From CAIWHR01 sp963779805 (GTDB lineage Bacteria; Pseudomonadota; Gammaproteobacteria; Burkholderiales; Casimicrobiaceae), in contig CAVZZN010000002.1 of NCBI GenBank assembly GCA_963779805.1, forward strand, positions 1-64,000: a stretch of 64,000 bases of DNA, read 5' to 3'. The translations under genes were made by a program, and so were the position numbers. The stretch's first letter is position 1; each line of letters opens with the position of its first letter. Shown piece after piece: positions 19,866 to 29,686 of the stretch. The notes below the pieces were generated by a model, which did no database searches, was not told the origin of the DNA, and was given only the letters and a program-made list of their open reading frames with translations.

Positions 19866-20538
19866 TCACCTGGCGGCGATGCCGTAGCTCTCCCGCAGCC
19901 GGTCCGCGAGCGCCTTGCCGGCCGCGGACACGGCGAAGATGACGACGATGTAGATGATGGCGGTCGCCGTGAGGATCTCGATCGGCTCGTAGGAGATGTT
20001 CACGATCTTCTGCGACTGGAACATGAGGTCCTGGACCGTGATCACCGACACCAGCGCGGACGACTTCACGATCACGGTGAACTGGTTGATGATCGATGGC
20101 GCCGAGCTCAGCAGCACCTGCGGCAGGATGATGCGGCGAAAGACCTTGATCGGGGACATCCCGACCGAGAACGCGGCTTCGCGCTGTCCTCTCGGAATGG
20201 CCTCGATCCCGCCGCGGAAGGTCTCGGCGAGGTAGCCGCTCGACTGCAGCGCCAGCGAGCACCACGCGGCGGCGAAGAAGCTGTTCGGCCAGCCGAAGAT
20301 CTCCGGCCACGCATACGCGACCCAGAGCAGCTGCACGATGATCGGGGTCGCGCGGAAGAACTCGATGAGCAGCGTCGCGACGGGACGCAGCGGCCGCACG
20401 TACATGCGCAGCGAGGCACAGCACGAGACCGCCGACGATCGCGCACGCAAACGCGATCATGCAGACCTCGACCGTGACCCCGAGGCCGGCGAGCAGCGCA
20501 TCGCGCTGGTTCCAGACGAGCCGGTGCCAGTTGTCCAT
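19866..20538 (-). CDS. Polar amino-acid ABC transporter permease (HisM/GltK-like), frameshifted
   Basis: About 224 residues of the His/Glu/Gln/Arg permease family. N-terminal DALLAGLGVTVEVCMIAFACAIVGG is followed, after one extra base near 20415, by RPVATLLIEFFRATPIIVQLLW and the EAA loop ETFRGGIEAIPRGQREAAFSVGMS, which contacts the ATPase. It forms a heterodimer with the next permease. The ATG at 20538 is 3 bases from the stop of that upstream gene, so they are one operon with the ATPase gene. Confidence 0.88.
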
Positions 20539-20541
20539 GCC

Positions 20542-21243
20542 TCAGGCCACGATCCGGGCACGCCAGCGATCGGCCAGGACGCGCAGGCTCGATCCCGCCA
20601 CGAGGACGATCACGAAATAGGTGAGCGCCGCACCGGTGTAGAGCGGCAGCGGCCGCATCCGCTCCTGCGTGATCATCGACACCTGGTACATCAAGTCCGG
20701 CACCGCGATCAGGTACACGATCGTGGTGGCCTTGAACAGCGAGATGAACTGATTGATCGACTCCGGCAGCATGCGGCGGACCACTTGCGGCAGGATGATC
20801 CGCCGCAGGATGAGACCTTCGCCCATGCCGAGGGAGCGCGCCGCCTCGAGGTGGGCCAATGGAATCGCTTCGATGCCGGCCCGGAACGTCTCGGCGAAGT
20901 AGCCGCTGTAGACAAAGCCGAGCGCGACCATCGCGGAGACGAACGGGTCGAACTCGAAGCGGCTGTGCAGCAGCAGCCCGATCAGGAGAGGCAGCACGAA
21001 GTGCACCCACACGACCATCACGTATTCGGGTGCGTTGCGAAAGACCTCGACGTGCAGCGTGCCGAGCCAGCGCAGTCCCCGAAACCGGCTGATGCGCAGG
21101 AGCGCGGCACCCAGCCCGATCGACAGCGCGAGCGCGGCCGCCGCGAAGAAGACGTAGAAGTTGACCGCGAGACCGCGCAGCAGCACGGTCCGGTACTCCC
21201 AGAAGATCCCGAGGTCGAAGAACTCGCGCAGCGAATCGGACAT
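20542..21243 (-). CDS. Polar amino-acid ABC transporter permease (HisQ/GltJ-like)
   Basis: 233 residues, intact. It has the family loop ETFRAGIEAIPLAHLEAARSLGMGEG and motif VEVFRNAPEYVMVVWVHFVLP; the usual FRGTP is replaced by FRNAP, so substrate path residues may differ. There are five predicted membrane segments. It is the first of two permease genes, 9 bases after the ATP-binding gene stop, and works with the SBP_bac_3 binding protein encoded at 25568 on the opposite strand. Confidence 0.9.
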   Translation of the reverse strand: MSDSLREFFDLGIFWEYRTVLLRGLAVNFYVFFAAAALALSIGLGAALLRISRFRGLRWLGTLHVEVFRNAPEYVMVVWVHFVLPLLIGLLLHSRFEFDPFVSAMVALGFVYSGYFAETFRAGIEAIPLAHLEAARSLGMGEGLILRRIILPQVVRRMLPESINQFISLFKATTIVYLIAVPDLMYQVSMITQERMRPLPLYTGAALTYFVIVLVAGSSLRVLADRWRARIVA

Positions 21244-21252
21244 GCGTCGGGT

Positions 21253-22026
21253 CTACTGGAGGTGCTTGGAGATGAACTGGCGCAGCCGCTCCGAGCGCGG
21301 GGCGCCGAAGACCTGCGCGGGCGGCCCTTCCTCCTCGATGAGGCCGTTGTGCAGGAACATGACCTGGTCGGACACGTCCTTGGCGAATCCCATCTCGTGC
21401 GTCACGACGATCATGGTGGTGCCGTCGTCCGCGAGCTCGCGCATCACGGCGAGCACCTCGTCGGTGAGCTCCGGATCGAGCGACGAGGTGGGCTCGTCGA
21501 ACAGCATGACCTTCGGCTGCATCGCAAGCGCCCGCGCGATGGCGACGCGCTGCTGCTGGCCGCCCGACAGGCGCGCCGGATACTCGTGCGCCTTGTCGCC
21601 GAGGTGCACGCGCGCGAGGCACGCCTGCCCGAGCTCGACCGCTTCCTTGCGCGAGAGCCCGCGCACGCGCTGCGGTGCCTCGACGACGTTGCCCAGCACC
21701 GTCATGTGCGGCCACAGGTTGAATTGCTGGAACACGATGCCGAGCTCGCGCCGGATGCGGTTGATCTCCGAAAGCGGCCGCGGCCTGCGCTTGCCGGCCG
21801 GCTCGGCGCGGTAGCACAGCGATTCGCCGTCGATGAGAATGTCGCCGGCGCTCGGCACCTCGAGGTAGTTGATGCAGCGAAGCAGCGTGCTCTTGCCCGA
21901 GCCGCTCGCGCCGATCATGCTGACCACGCTGCCGCGGTGGACCTCGAAGGAAACGCCTTTCAGCACCTCGAGCGTGCCGAAGCGCTTGTGCACGTCGAGC
22001 ACGCGGATCATGGGAATGTCGCTCAT
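21253..22026 (-). CDS. Polar amino-acid ABC transporter ATP-binding protein
   Basis: About 257 residues. Walker A GASGSGKST, Q-loop VFQQFNLWPHMTV, signature LSGGQQQR, Walker B VMLFDEPTSSLDP and H-loop VTHEMGFA are all as in GlnQ/HisP. A 10-residue insertion rich in Arg/Pro after the first sheet (AEPAGKRRPRPLSEI) is common in soil betaproteobacterial members. The ATG at 22026 was chosen; a TTG four codons upstream is possible. It is divergent from the D-threonine aldolase gene across a 162-base region. Confidence 0.9.
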   Translation of the reverse strand: MSDIPMIRVLDVHKRFGTLEVLKGVSFEVHRGSVVSMIGASGSGKSTLLRCINYLEVPSAGDILIDGESLCYRAEPAGKRRPRPLSEINRIRRELGIVFQQFNLWPHMTVLGNVVEAPQRVRGLSRKEAVELGQACLARVHLGDKAHEYPARLSGGQQQRVAIARALAMQPKVMLFDEPTSSLDPELTDEVLAVMRELADDGTTMIVVTHEMGFAKDVSDQVMFLHNGLIEEEGPPAQVFGAPRSERLRQFISKHLQ

Positions 22027-22188
22027 TTCGCCAAGCAATGCAGTCAGGAAGAACCGATCGCGTCGACGAACGTGCGTGATCGCTGCACCGGAGCCGCGCT
22101 ATCATCACTTAGGACCCGGCGGATTGGCAAGCACGCAACGCCGACGACAAGTCACATGCCCGCGAACGGGCTCCCGAGGAACCAAGAC

Positions 22189-23311
22189 ATGAACGACGCT
22201 CCCGCCCGTATCGGTGCAACGCTCGACGAGATCGACACACCCGCGCTCGTGGTGGACCTCGACGCCTTCGAGGGCAACCTGCGCAAGATGGCGTCGTTCG
22301 CGTCCGCGAACGGGGTGCGCCTGCGTCCGCACGCCAAGACGCACAAGTGTCCCACCGTTGCGCGCAAGCAGATCCTCGCCGGCGCCGTCGGGCAGTGCTG
22401 CCAGAAGGTCGGCGAGGCCGAAGCCCTCGTGCGCGGGGGCGTGCGCGACGTGCTCGTGAGCAACGAGGTCGTCGGCACGCAGAAGCTGCGCCGCCTCGCC
22501 GCGCTGGCGACCGAAGCGACGATCGCGTTGTGCTTCGACGCGCCGGAGCAGGTCGACGCCGCGTCGCGCGCGGCGACCGAGGCCGGCGTCGAGATCGGCG
22601 GTCTCGTCGAGATCGACGTCGGCATGCAGCGCTGCGGTGTCGCCACGCCGCAGGCCGCGCGCGAGCTCGCGCAGCGCATCGCGAGCGCCCCGGGACTCGC
22701 GTTCCGCGGACTGCAGGCCTACCACGGCACGGCGCAGCACCTGCCCACCTGGAACGAGCGCCGGGCGGCGATCGAGCGCGCGGCGGGAATCGTGCGCGCC
22801 GCCGTCGAGGCGCTCGCGCGCGGCGGGCCTCGAGTGTCCGATGATCAGCGGCGCCGGCACCGGCACGTTTCGCATGGAGGCTGCGAGCGGGCTCTGGACC
22901 GAGCTGCAGGCCGGATCCTACCTTTTCATGGACACGGAATACGCGCGCATCGGCGGCGAGCGCGGCGGGCGTTACGACGAGTTCGAGCACAGCCTCTTCG
23001 TGCTGGCCACCGTCATGAGCACCCCCACGCCCGAGCGCGCGATCGTGGATGCGGGGCTCAAGTCGTACAGCGCCGAGAAGGGCCTGCCGTGGGTGCACGC
23101 ACGCGCGGGCCTCGAGGTGACCGGCGTGTCCGACGAGCACGGCAAGATCGCGATCGGCCCGGGTGCGCAACCGCTGCGCCTGGGCGACAAGGTCATGCTC
23201 ATCCCCGGCCACTGCGATCCGACGATCAACCTGCACGACTGGTACGTGTGCGTGCGCAACGGCCGGGTCGAGACGTTGTGGCCGATCACCGCACGCGGGG
23301 CGAGCACCTGA
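22189..23311 (+). CDS. D-threonine aldolase family PLP enzyme, frameshifted
   Basis: About 374 residues of the fold-III (alanine racemase-like N-domain) DSD1/D-threonine aldolase family. PLP lysine context is RPHAKTHKCP (about residue 50); EIDVGMQRCGV and AYHGTAQH are conserved barrel strands. The C-terminal metal site reads PGHCDPTINLHDWY, i.e. His-x-Asp, which is the arrangement known for D-threonine aldolases (EC 4.1.2.42), whereas D-serine dehydratases have His-x-Cys. It would cleave D-3-hydroxy amino acids to glycine and an aldehyde. One extra G near 22825-22827 shifts the frame. It is followed after 16 bases by a LysR gene. Confidence 0.82.
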
Positions 23312-23327
23312 TGCGGCCTGCCCGACG

Positions 23328-24266
23328 TTGAAGCTCACGCTGGCGCAGCTCGAGGCGCTGTACTGGGTTGCGAGGCTGGGCAGCGTGCGCGCCGCCGCGA
23401 CGCGGCTCTCGCTCACGCAGCCCGCGCTGTCGCTGCGCATCAAGGACCTCGAGTCCGCGATGAATGCGCGCCTGCTCAATCGGGATTCGTATCGCGCCAC
23501 GCTCACCACCCTCGGCGTCGAGGTCGTGCAGCAGGCCGAGCGGATGCTCGAGATCGCCGAGCGCATCGGCGAGCGCGGAGCGGAGAGCGACCTTTCCGAC
23601 GACATCCGCGGGCTGATCCGCATGGGCGCCACCGACACGTATGCGGCCCACTACCTGCCGTCGCTGCTGGTCGACGTGGAAACGCATTACCCGCGGGCCC
23701 AGATCGAGCTCGTCGTCGAGTTCAGCGTCAATCTCTACGCGAAGCTGCTGCGCGGCGAGCTCGACGTCGCGGTCATCTCCGGTCCGACGCTCTCGCCGAT
23801 GCTCGCCTACGAGCGCCTCTCGGACCTGCCGCATTACTGGGTCGGTTCACCCAGGCGCCTCGGCGCGATGAAGGTCGCCACCCCGGCAGCGCTCGCGCGC
23901 ATCCCGATCGTCACCCATCCGGCGCCGTCGCTGCTGTACGAAACCATCCACGCGTGGTTTGCGCGGGCGAATCTCAAGCCGTTGCGCCTCAACACCTGCA
24001 CGAGCCTGTTCATCAGCAAGGCGCTCACCGTGGAAGGGGTGGGCTTGAGCCTGCTCCCGGTCGAGATCATCGGACCGGAGGTGAAGGCGGGCACGCTGCG
24101 CGTGCTGAAGGCGCGTCCCGCCATCCCGCGCTTTCCCATGTTCGTCTCGTACCGGCGCGACGCGCCTCCGGCCAACGTCCGGCGCCTGGTCGAGCGCATT
24201 CGCGCCAGCGTGGACGCGCTGTCCGGGTCCGCGCGCGGCGCGAGGCGAGACGATCAGAAACGTTAA
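23328..24266 (+). CDS. LysR-family transcriptional regulator
   Basis: About 312 residues from a TTG at 23328. The first residues KLTLAQLEALYWVARLGSVRAAATRLSLTQPALSLRIKDLE split across the normal LysR winged helix-turn-helix; the effector domain follows, with IRMGATDTYAAHYLP and the closing LSLLPVEII. No ATG or GTG gives the correct N-terminus, so TTG is inferred. The position between D-threonine aldolase and the racemase-like gene suggests it controls this amino-acid island, responding to the imported or racemised compound. Confidence 0.85.
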   Translation: MKLTLAQLEALYWVARLGSVRAAATRLSLTQPALSLRIKDLESAMNARLLNRDSYRATLTTLGVEVVQQAERMLEIAERIGERGAESDLSDDIRGLIRMGATDTYAAHYLPSLLVDVETHYPRAQIELVVEFSVNLYAKLLRGELDVAVISGPTLSPMLAYERLSDLPHYWVGSPRRLGAMKVATPAALARIPIVTHPAPSLLYETIHAWFARANLKPLRLNTCTSLFISKALTVEGVGLSLLPVEIIGPEVKAGTLRVLKARPAIPRFPMFVSYRRDAPPANVRRLVERIRASVDALSGSARGARRDDQKR

Positions 24267-24349
24267 TCGAATCGGCAAAAATAACCAACTATCCCTTATT
24301 CTCGGGGGCGCCGATAATCGTCGGTTCGTGGATCGCTCAGGACCCGACT
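24267..24349 (+). promoter_or_regulatory. AT-rich leader upstream of the racemase-like gene
   Basis: The 83 bases between the LysR stop and the GTG at 24350 begin with the most AT-rich run of the area (TTAATCGAATCGGCAAAAAT, then ATAACCAACTATCCCTTATT). This contrasts sharply with the surrounding coding DNA and is a plausible promoter and LysR-binding region for the downstream genes. No exact -35/-10 pair is claimed. Confidence 0.4.
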
Positions 24350-25491
24350 GTGATCGTCGAGCCGTTGCCTGCAGCGTCGTCGCCCGAATCGCGCAGCGTG
24401 CCTGCGCACGCGCGCGGCCGTGCATCCTGGGTCGAGATCGACGCTGGCGCGATCCGCCACAACCTGCGCCTGATCCGCAGCCTCGCCGGCAAGGCGCGCG
24501 TGTACGCGGTGTGCAAGGGCGATGCCTACGGCTTCGACGCCGGAACCCTCGCGCGCCTCGCAGCGCAGGAGGGCGTCGATGCGCTCGCTTGCGGCGACGC
24601 CGATGACGTGCGCAAGGTGCGCGCGGCCGGCGTCGCGCTGCCGATCCTGCTCTACGGCGCGACCCAGGCCGAGGACTTGCCGGCATTCGCATCGCTGAAC
24701 GTGGTGGTCACCGTCCACGACCGCGCCACGCTCGACGTGTGCCTCGCGCACGATCTCGCGTTCAGCGTGAAGCTCGACGCAGGCTTCAATCGCCTGGGCT
24801 TCCGCGACGAGGATCTCGAGCCGGTGCTGGCGGCGGCGAGGCACCGGCCGGACGCGCGCGTGCACGGCGTCTACACGCATCTCTACGACAACGACGCACC
24901 GGCGTCGATCGCCGCGCAGGTGGCGCGCTTCGGCGCGATGCTCGCGCGCATCGAGGCGGCCGGATGGAGAGGACGCGAACGCATGGTCGCGAGCAGTCGC
25001 GTGCTCATCGCGGCGCCGGAGCTCGCGTTCGACGCGGTGAACCCGGGCGGCTCGTCTACGGCCTGCTCGAGCAGCCGTGGGATCGGCGCGTCGACGCGCG
25101 CGCGGCGCTCGCCGCCGTGAAGGCGCGCATCATCGCGCTGAAGCGCATCGCGAAGGGCGCGACGCCGGGCTACGCCGGGCGGCCGGTGAAGTGCGACACG
25201 GTGGCGGCCGTGATTCCGTTCGGGTTCGCCGACGGGTATCCGCGGCTGCCTCCCGGCGGGATCGCGCTGGTGCGCGGGCGTCGCGTTCCGCTCGTCGGCG
25301 CTCGGCACACCGAGCACTCGATGCTCGACGTGACCGCCGTGCCCGACGTCGCGCTCGGCGACGAGGTCGTGCTGCTCGGGCGCCAGGGCGGCGAGGCCAT
25401 CACCATTCACGATCTGGTTGCCGCCACCGGCGTGCCGCTGATCGAGCTCGTGCCGCGACTCGCGCGCAACTCGCGGCGGGTCGTGCTGTAG
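24350..25491 (+). CDS. Alanine racemase family protein, frameshifted
   Basis: About 380 residues of the fold-III alanine racemase family. The PLP motif is YAVCKGDAYGFDA (Lys about residue 54), a variant of the usual VVKADAYGHG. It continues with KLDAGFNRLGF, a C-terminal barrel end (VNPG then RLVYGLLEQ) and the second domain IPFGFADGYPR ... HSMLDVT. The catalytic Tyr would be in TPGYAGRP. One base is missing near 25047 (GGGCGG, where GGGCCGG is expected); it is the only deletion found in the window. The GTG at 24350 has AGGA 7 bases upstream. In context it may racemise an amino acid other than alanine. Confidence 0.8.
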
Positions 25492-25567
25492 CGCCGACGG
25501 CGACGATCCTGTACGTTTGCAGGCGCGGCGAGCAACGACCCGCCATTACCCACCGAAGGAGACCGCG

Positions 25568-26425
25568 ATGACTGATGACGTGAATGATGGCAAGCGAGAC
25601 TTCCTGCGCACCGCCGCCGTGCTCGGCGCGACGGGCAGCCTGCTGGGCGCAGCGCTCTCGCCGCGCGAAGCGATGGCGCAGATGCTCGAGACCGGCATCC
25701 CCGAGACGTCGAGCCTCGCCAAGATCCGCAAGGAAGGCGTGATGCGCGTCGGGTACTCGCAGACCGGGCCGTGGTTCTACAAGGATGCGAAGACGGGGGA
25801 GCTCGGGGGCATCTACAAGGATGCCGTGGAGCGTCTCGCGAAGGAGATGGAGGTGAAGGTCGACTGGAAGGAGGTCACGTTCCAGAACTCGACCGTCGGC
25901 CTGCGCCGCAGGGACTACGACCTGTACGGCTCGTCGCTCACGTACACGATGGCCCGCGCGCTCGTCGTGGATTACATCGGTCCGATCTGGTCGAAGGGCA
26001 GCCTGCTCATGGTGCACAAGGACAACGCCGGCCGGTTCAAGAAGCTCTCCGACTTCGACGATCCCAAGGTGACGTTCTCGGTGGTCGCGGGCGGCAGCGA
26101 GGAGCCGCGCATTCCGATCCTGTTCCCCAAGGCCAAGCTCATCACGACCGCCGGCCAGGTCGTGCTCGGCGCCGAGCCGGTGCGCGCCAAGAAGGCGGAC
26201 GTGTGGATGAGCGGCGACAGCGACGTGCTGCTGTTCGCGAAGCGCAACAGCTGGGCGCACGTGTTCGATCCCGACCACCCGCTCGACAAGCGCCCGAACA
26301 CCTGGGCCGTGCGCTACGGCGACAGCGAGTGGAAGCACTTCCTCGACATGTACGGCGCATTCCTCAACGTCAATGGCGAGATGCAGCGCCTGTTCAACCT
26401 GCACATGGAGAAGATCAGCGCCTGA
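25568..26425 (+). CDS. Amino-acid ABC transporter periplasmic binding protein
   Basis: 285 residues, SBP_bac_3 family, intact. The leader GKRDFLRTAAVLGATGSLLG resembles a Tat-type signal with a single-Arg variant (KR) and ends near AMAQ. The mature part has MRVGYSQTGPWFYKD, LGGIYKDAVERLAKEM and DLYGSSLTYTMARA, typical ligand-binding positions. It supplies the divergently encoded permease/ATPase genes at 19866-22026. A well-placed AAGGAG precedes the ATG. It is separated from the amidohydrolase gene by a hairpin. Confidence 0.9.
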   Translation: MTDDVNDGKRDFLRTAAVLGATGSLLGAALSPREAMAQMLETGIPETSSLAKIRKEGVMRVGYSQTGPWFYKDAKTGELGGIYKDAVERLAKEMEVKVDWKEVTFQNSTVGLRRRDYDLYGSSLTYTMARALVVDYIGPIWSKGSLLMVHKDNAGRFKKLSDFDDPKVTFSVVAGGSEEPRIPILFPKAKLITTAGQVVLGAEPVRAKKADVWMSGDSDVLLFAKRNSWAHVFDPDHPLDKRPNTWAVRYGDSEWKHFLDMYGAFLNVNGEMQRLFNLHMEKISA

Positions 26426-26444
26426 CGCCGCAGCGCTGCAACCG

Positions 26445-26466
26445 GGGCCGGCCAGCCGGCCGGCCC
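26445..26466 (+). terminator. GC-rich hairpin after the binding-protein gene
   Basis: GGGCCGGC (26445-26452) pairs perfectly with GCCGGCCC (26459-26466) across a 6-base loop, 20 bases after the stop codon. Only two T residues follow, so it may attenuate rather than fully terminate. Confidence 0.5.
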
Positions 26467-26494
26467 TTCGAGTCCCATAGCGGCAGCTCCTTGC

Positions 26495-27585
26495 ATGATC
26501 GTCGATTGCCACGCCCACGTTTTCCGGCACTGGAACGGCCCCTGCGGGCATCGCGTCCACCGCGGTGCACCTCAAGTACCTGCAGAAGGTCGTCACGCGC
26601 CCGGCCGCGCGCGCCTTTCGTGCGCGCGACGGCGCGGAAGTGAAGCCCTCGATGCTCTTTCGCGCGGGCGACAACACGTGGGCGGGGCTCGACCGACGTG
26701 GACTTCCGCGTGGGCCGCTTCGGCCAGCTCGCATTCACGCACGAGGGCGAGGACTACTACGTGCAGTACCTGCCGGTGGGGATGCAGGAGCTCGCGTGTC
26801 CGCCCGAGCTCATGCTGGCGCAGATGACGGTGGCCGGTGTCGACCACTGCATTCTCCAGGCGGGCGGCGGCTACGGCGCGATGAACGACTACAACGCGTT
26901 CACGCAGCGCCAGTACCCCGGGAAGTTCACGGGGCTGCTCAACGTCGACGAGGCGACCGCGGATCGCGCCGAGACGCTCGCCGAAGTCGAGCGCGCCGTC
27001 GACGTGCTGGGCCTGCGCGGCCTGTACTACGCCCACGACATGTCGCGCCACGGCTATGCGCGCAACGTCGACCACGACGCTTTCCGGCCGTTCTGGGACC
27101 GCGTCGTCGCGCGCGGCCTTCCCGTGTTCATCGAGCTTTCCTCGACACCCGGCTACGACCGCGCGGGTTATCTCGCCAATCTCGCGGCGCTCGACCGCCT
27201 GCTCGCGCGCCATCGCGCGCATCCTTTCCTGCTGGTGATGGGACCGCCGGTTGCGCATTTCGCGGGCTCGGGCGCGTGGGACTTTCCGCCCGAGGTGCTC
27301 GCCACGTACAAGCGCGACAACGTGCTGCTCGAGGTCATGTTCCCGATCACGTGGGGCGGGGTGTGGGACTACCCCTATCCCGAGGCGCAGGGCCTGATCC
27401 GCGGCATGCGCGATCTGTTCGGCGCGGGCAAGCTCGTGTGGGGCTCGGACATGCCCAACGTCGAGCGCTTCTGCACCTACCGGCAGTGCGTGGACTACGT
27501 CCGCAGGCACTGCTCCTTCCTCACCCCGGCGGAGAAGGACCGGATCCTCGGCGCCAACGCGGCCGAGCTCATGCAGCTTCACTGA
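26495..27585 (+). CDS. Amidohydrolase-2 family (TIM-barrel) hydrolase/decarboxylase, frameshifted
   Basis: About 363 residues of the PF04909 family. It starts MIVDCHAHVF (HxH metal site); later LRGLYYAHDMSRHGYA, FLLVMGPPVAHF (His) and LVWGSDMPNVERF (catalytic Asp) complete the barrel. Two extra bases, near 26539-26542 (GGCCCC) and 26684-26687 (GCGGGG), interrupt the N-terminal third; both flanks match the family. Members hydrolyse or decarboxylate cyclic acids and lactones. It is 29 bases before hyuA and presumably acts in the same pathway. Confidence 0.8.
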
Positions 27586-27614
27586 CGGCGCGCATCGCGC
27601 GAAACGCGAAGGCA

Positions 27615-29685
27615 ATGGAAACCAGGATCGGCATCGACATCGGTGGCACCTTCACCGACCTCGTGTTCATGGGCAGTGAAGGCCGCGTGGTGCGCGCCAA
27701 GGTCCTGTCCACCCCGGACGATTACAGCGAAGGCATCGCGCAGGGCCTTGCGAGCGCCGCGCAGGAGGGCCTCGAGATCGGCAGCGTGTCGCGCATCCTG
27801 CACGGCACGACCGTGGCGACGAACGCGCTGCTCGAAGGCAAGGGTGCGCGCGTTGCGCTGCTCACCACGCGCGGATTCCGCGACGTGCTGGAGATCCGGC
27901 GCCTGCGCATGCCGGTGCTCTACGACATCCGCTGGCGCAAGCCCGAGCCGCTGGTGCCGCGGCGGCTGCGGTTCGAGATCGACGAGCGCGTCGACAGCAA
28001 CGGCAACGTCGAGCGTGCGCTCGACGAGGCTGCCGCGCGCGCCGTGATCGAGCGCATGCTCGCGCAGGAGGTCGACGCCATCGCGATCTGCCTCGTCAAT
28101 GCGTACGCCAACGGTGTCCACGAAGCACGCCTGCGCGCGTTGATCCGCGAGCGCAATGCCGACATTCCGGTGACGCTCTCGAGCGAGCTCCTGCCCGAGA
28201 TCCGCGAGTACGAGCGCACCAGCACGACGGTCGTGAACGCGTACGTGCTGCCGCTCGTGCGCGACTATCTCGCGGGCCTCGAGGACAAGCTGCGGCGCCA
28301 GTCGATCGAGCGGCCGCTCACGATCATGCAGTCGAGCGGCGGTGCAATGAGTGCGGCCGCGGCGGCCGAGCGCCCGATCCACATCATCGAATCGGGTCCC
28401 GCGGCGGGTGTCGTCGGTGCTGCGGAGCTCGCGCGTCGGCTCGGCAACCTGAGCCTGCTCAGCTTCGACATGGGCGGCACCACCGCGAAGGCGGCGCTGA
28501 TCGATGCCGGCCAGTTCCTGCGCGTGAATTCGCTCGAAGTGGGCGGCGGCATCAACATCGCGGGCCGGCTGCTGAGCGGCGGCGGCTATCACGTGCGCGC
28601 GCCGGCCATCGACATCGCCGAAGTCGGCGCGGGCGGCGGCAGCATCGCGCGTCTCGATGCCGGCGGCGGGTTGCGCGTGGGGCCGGATAGCGCCGGTGCG
28701 GCGCCCGGACCCGCATGCTACGACCGCGGCGGGACGATGCCCACGGTCACCGACGCCAACCTGATCCTCGGGTTCATCAATCCGCGCGCGCTGGCGGGCG
28801 GCGGCCTGCGGCTGCGGCGCGAGCTCGGCGACGATGCGCTCCAGCGCGAAGTCGCGGCGCCATTGCACCTGTCGCTGGAAGACGCGGCGTGGGGCGTGCA
28901 TCGTGTCGCGAACGCCACGATGGCGCGGGCGTTGCGCGCCGTATCCACCGAGCGCGGCCGCGACCCGCGCGATCTCGCGATGCTCGCCTTCGGCGGCAAC
29001 GGCCCCGTGCATGCCGCCACGCTCGCGCGACTGCTCGACATCAAGCGCATCCTCGTGCCGCCCGTGCCGGGACTCTTCAGCGCGCTGGGCATGCTGTTTC
29101 CCGAGATGGAGCATCACTACGTGCGCACGTGCAAGCAGCGTCTCGAGCGCCTGGATCCCGCAGCGCTGGAGCCGCTGTTCCGGGCCCTCGAGCACGACGG
29201 TGGCGCCGTGCTGGCGAGCGAAGGCTTCGCGCCCGCCGAGCATCGCTTCGAGCGCCTGCTCGATCTGCGCTACGCAGGCGCGAACTCGGAGCTCACGCTG
29301 CCGTTGCGCCCCGACGATGCGGCGGCCGAGCTGCGCGAGCGCTTCTCGATGCTGCACGAGCAGCAGTTCGGGTATCGCTCGGACACCGAAGCGGTCGAGA
29401 CCATGAACGTGCGCGTCATCGCGCGTGCGTCGAAGGGCAAGTCGCAAGTCCCCGAGCGCCTCGTGCTCGACGACAAGGGCGAGGCCGCACGCGGAACGCG
29501 CGAGGTCTACTTCGGTCCCGAGGTCGGTGCGGTGCCGACCCGTGTCTGCGCGCGCGGCGATCTCGGCGCCGAAGTGGACGCGCGGCCCGCTGCTGATCGA
29601 GGAATTCGACAGCACGACGGTCGTGCCGCCGGACGCCCGCGCGCGGCTGATCGCGTGGGACACCATCGAAATCGAGCTCGATTGA
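27615..29685 (+). CDS. hyuA: Hydantoinase/oxoprolinase A subunit (HyuA), frameshifted near C-terminus
   Basis: About 690 residues. GIDIGGTFTDLVF opens the ATPase-like N domain; LHGTTVATNALLEGKGARV, QSSGGAMS, ESGPAAGVVGA, FDMGGTTAKAAL and FGGNGPVHA follow in the order typical of hydantoinase A / 5-oxoprolinase N-terminal subunits. One extra base near 29563-29566 (TCGGCG) moves the last 40 residues (RGPLLIEEFDSTTVVPP) to the next frame. With HyuB it performs ATP-dependent opening of a cyclic amide or carboxylation of a ketone; the family is broad, so the substrate is open. Confidence 0.88.
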
Positions 29686-29686
29686 C

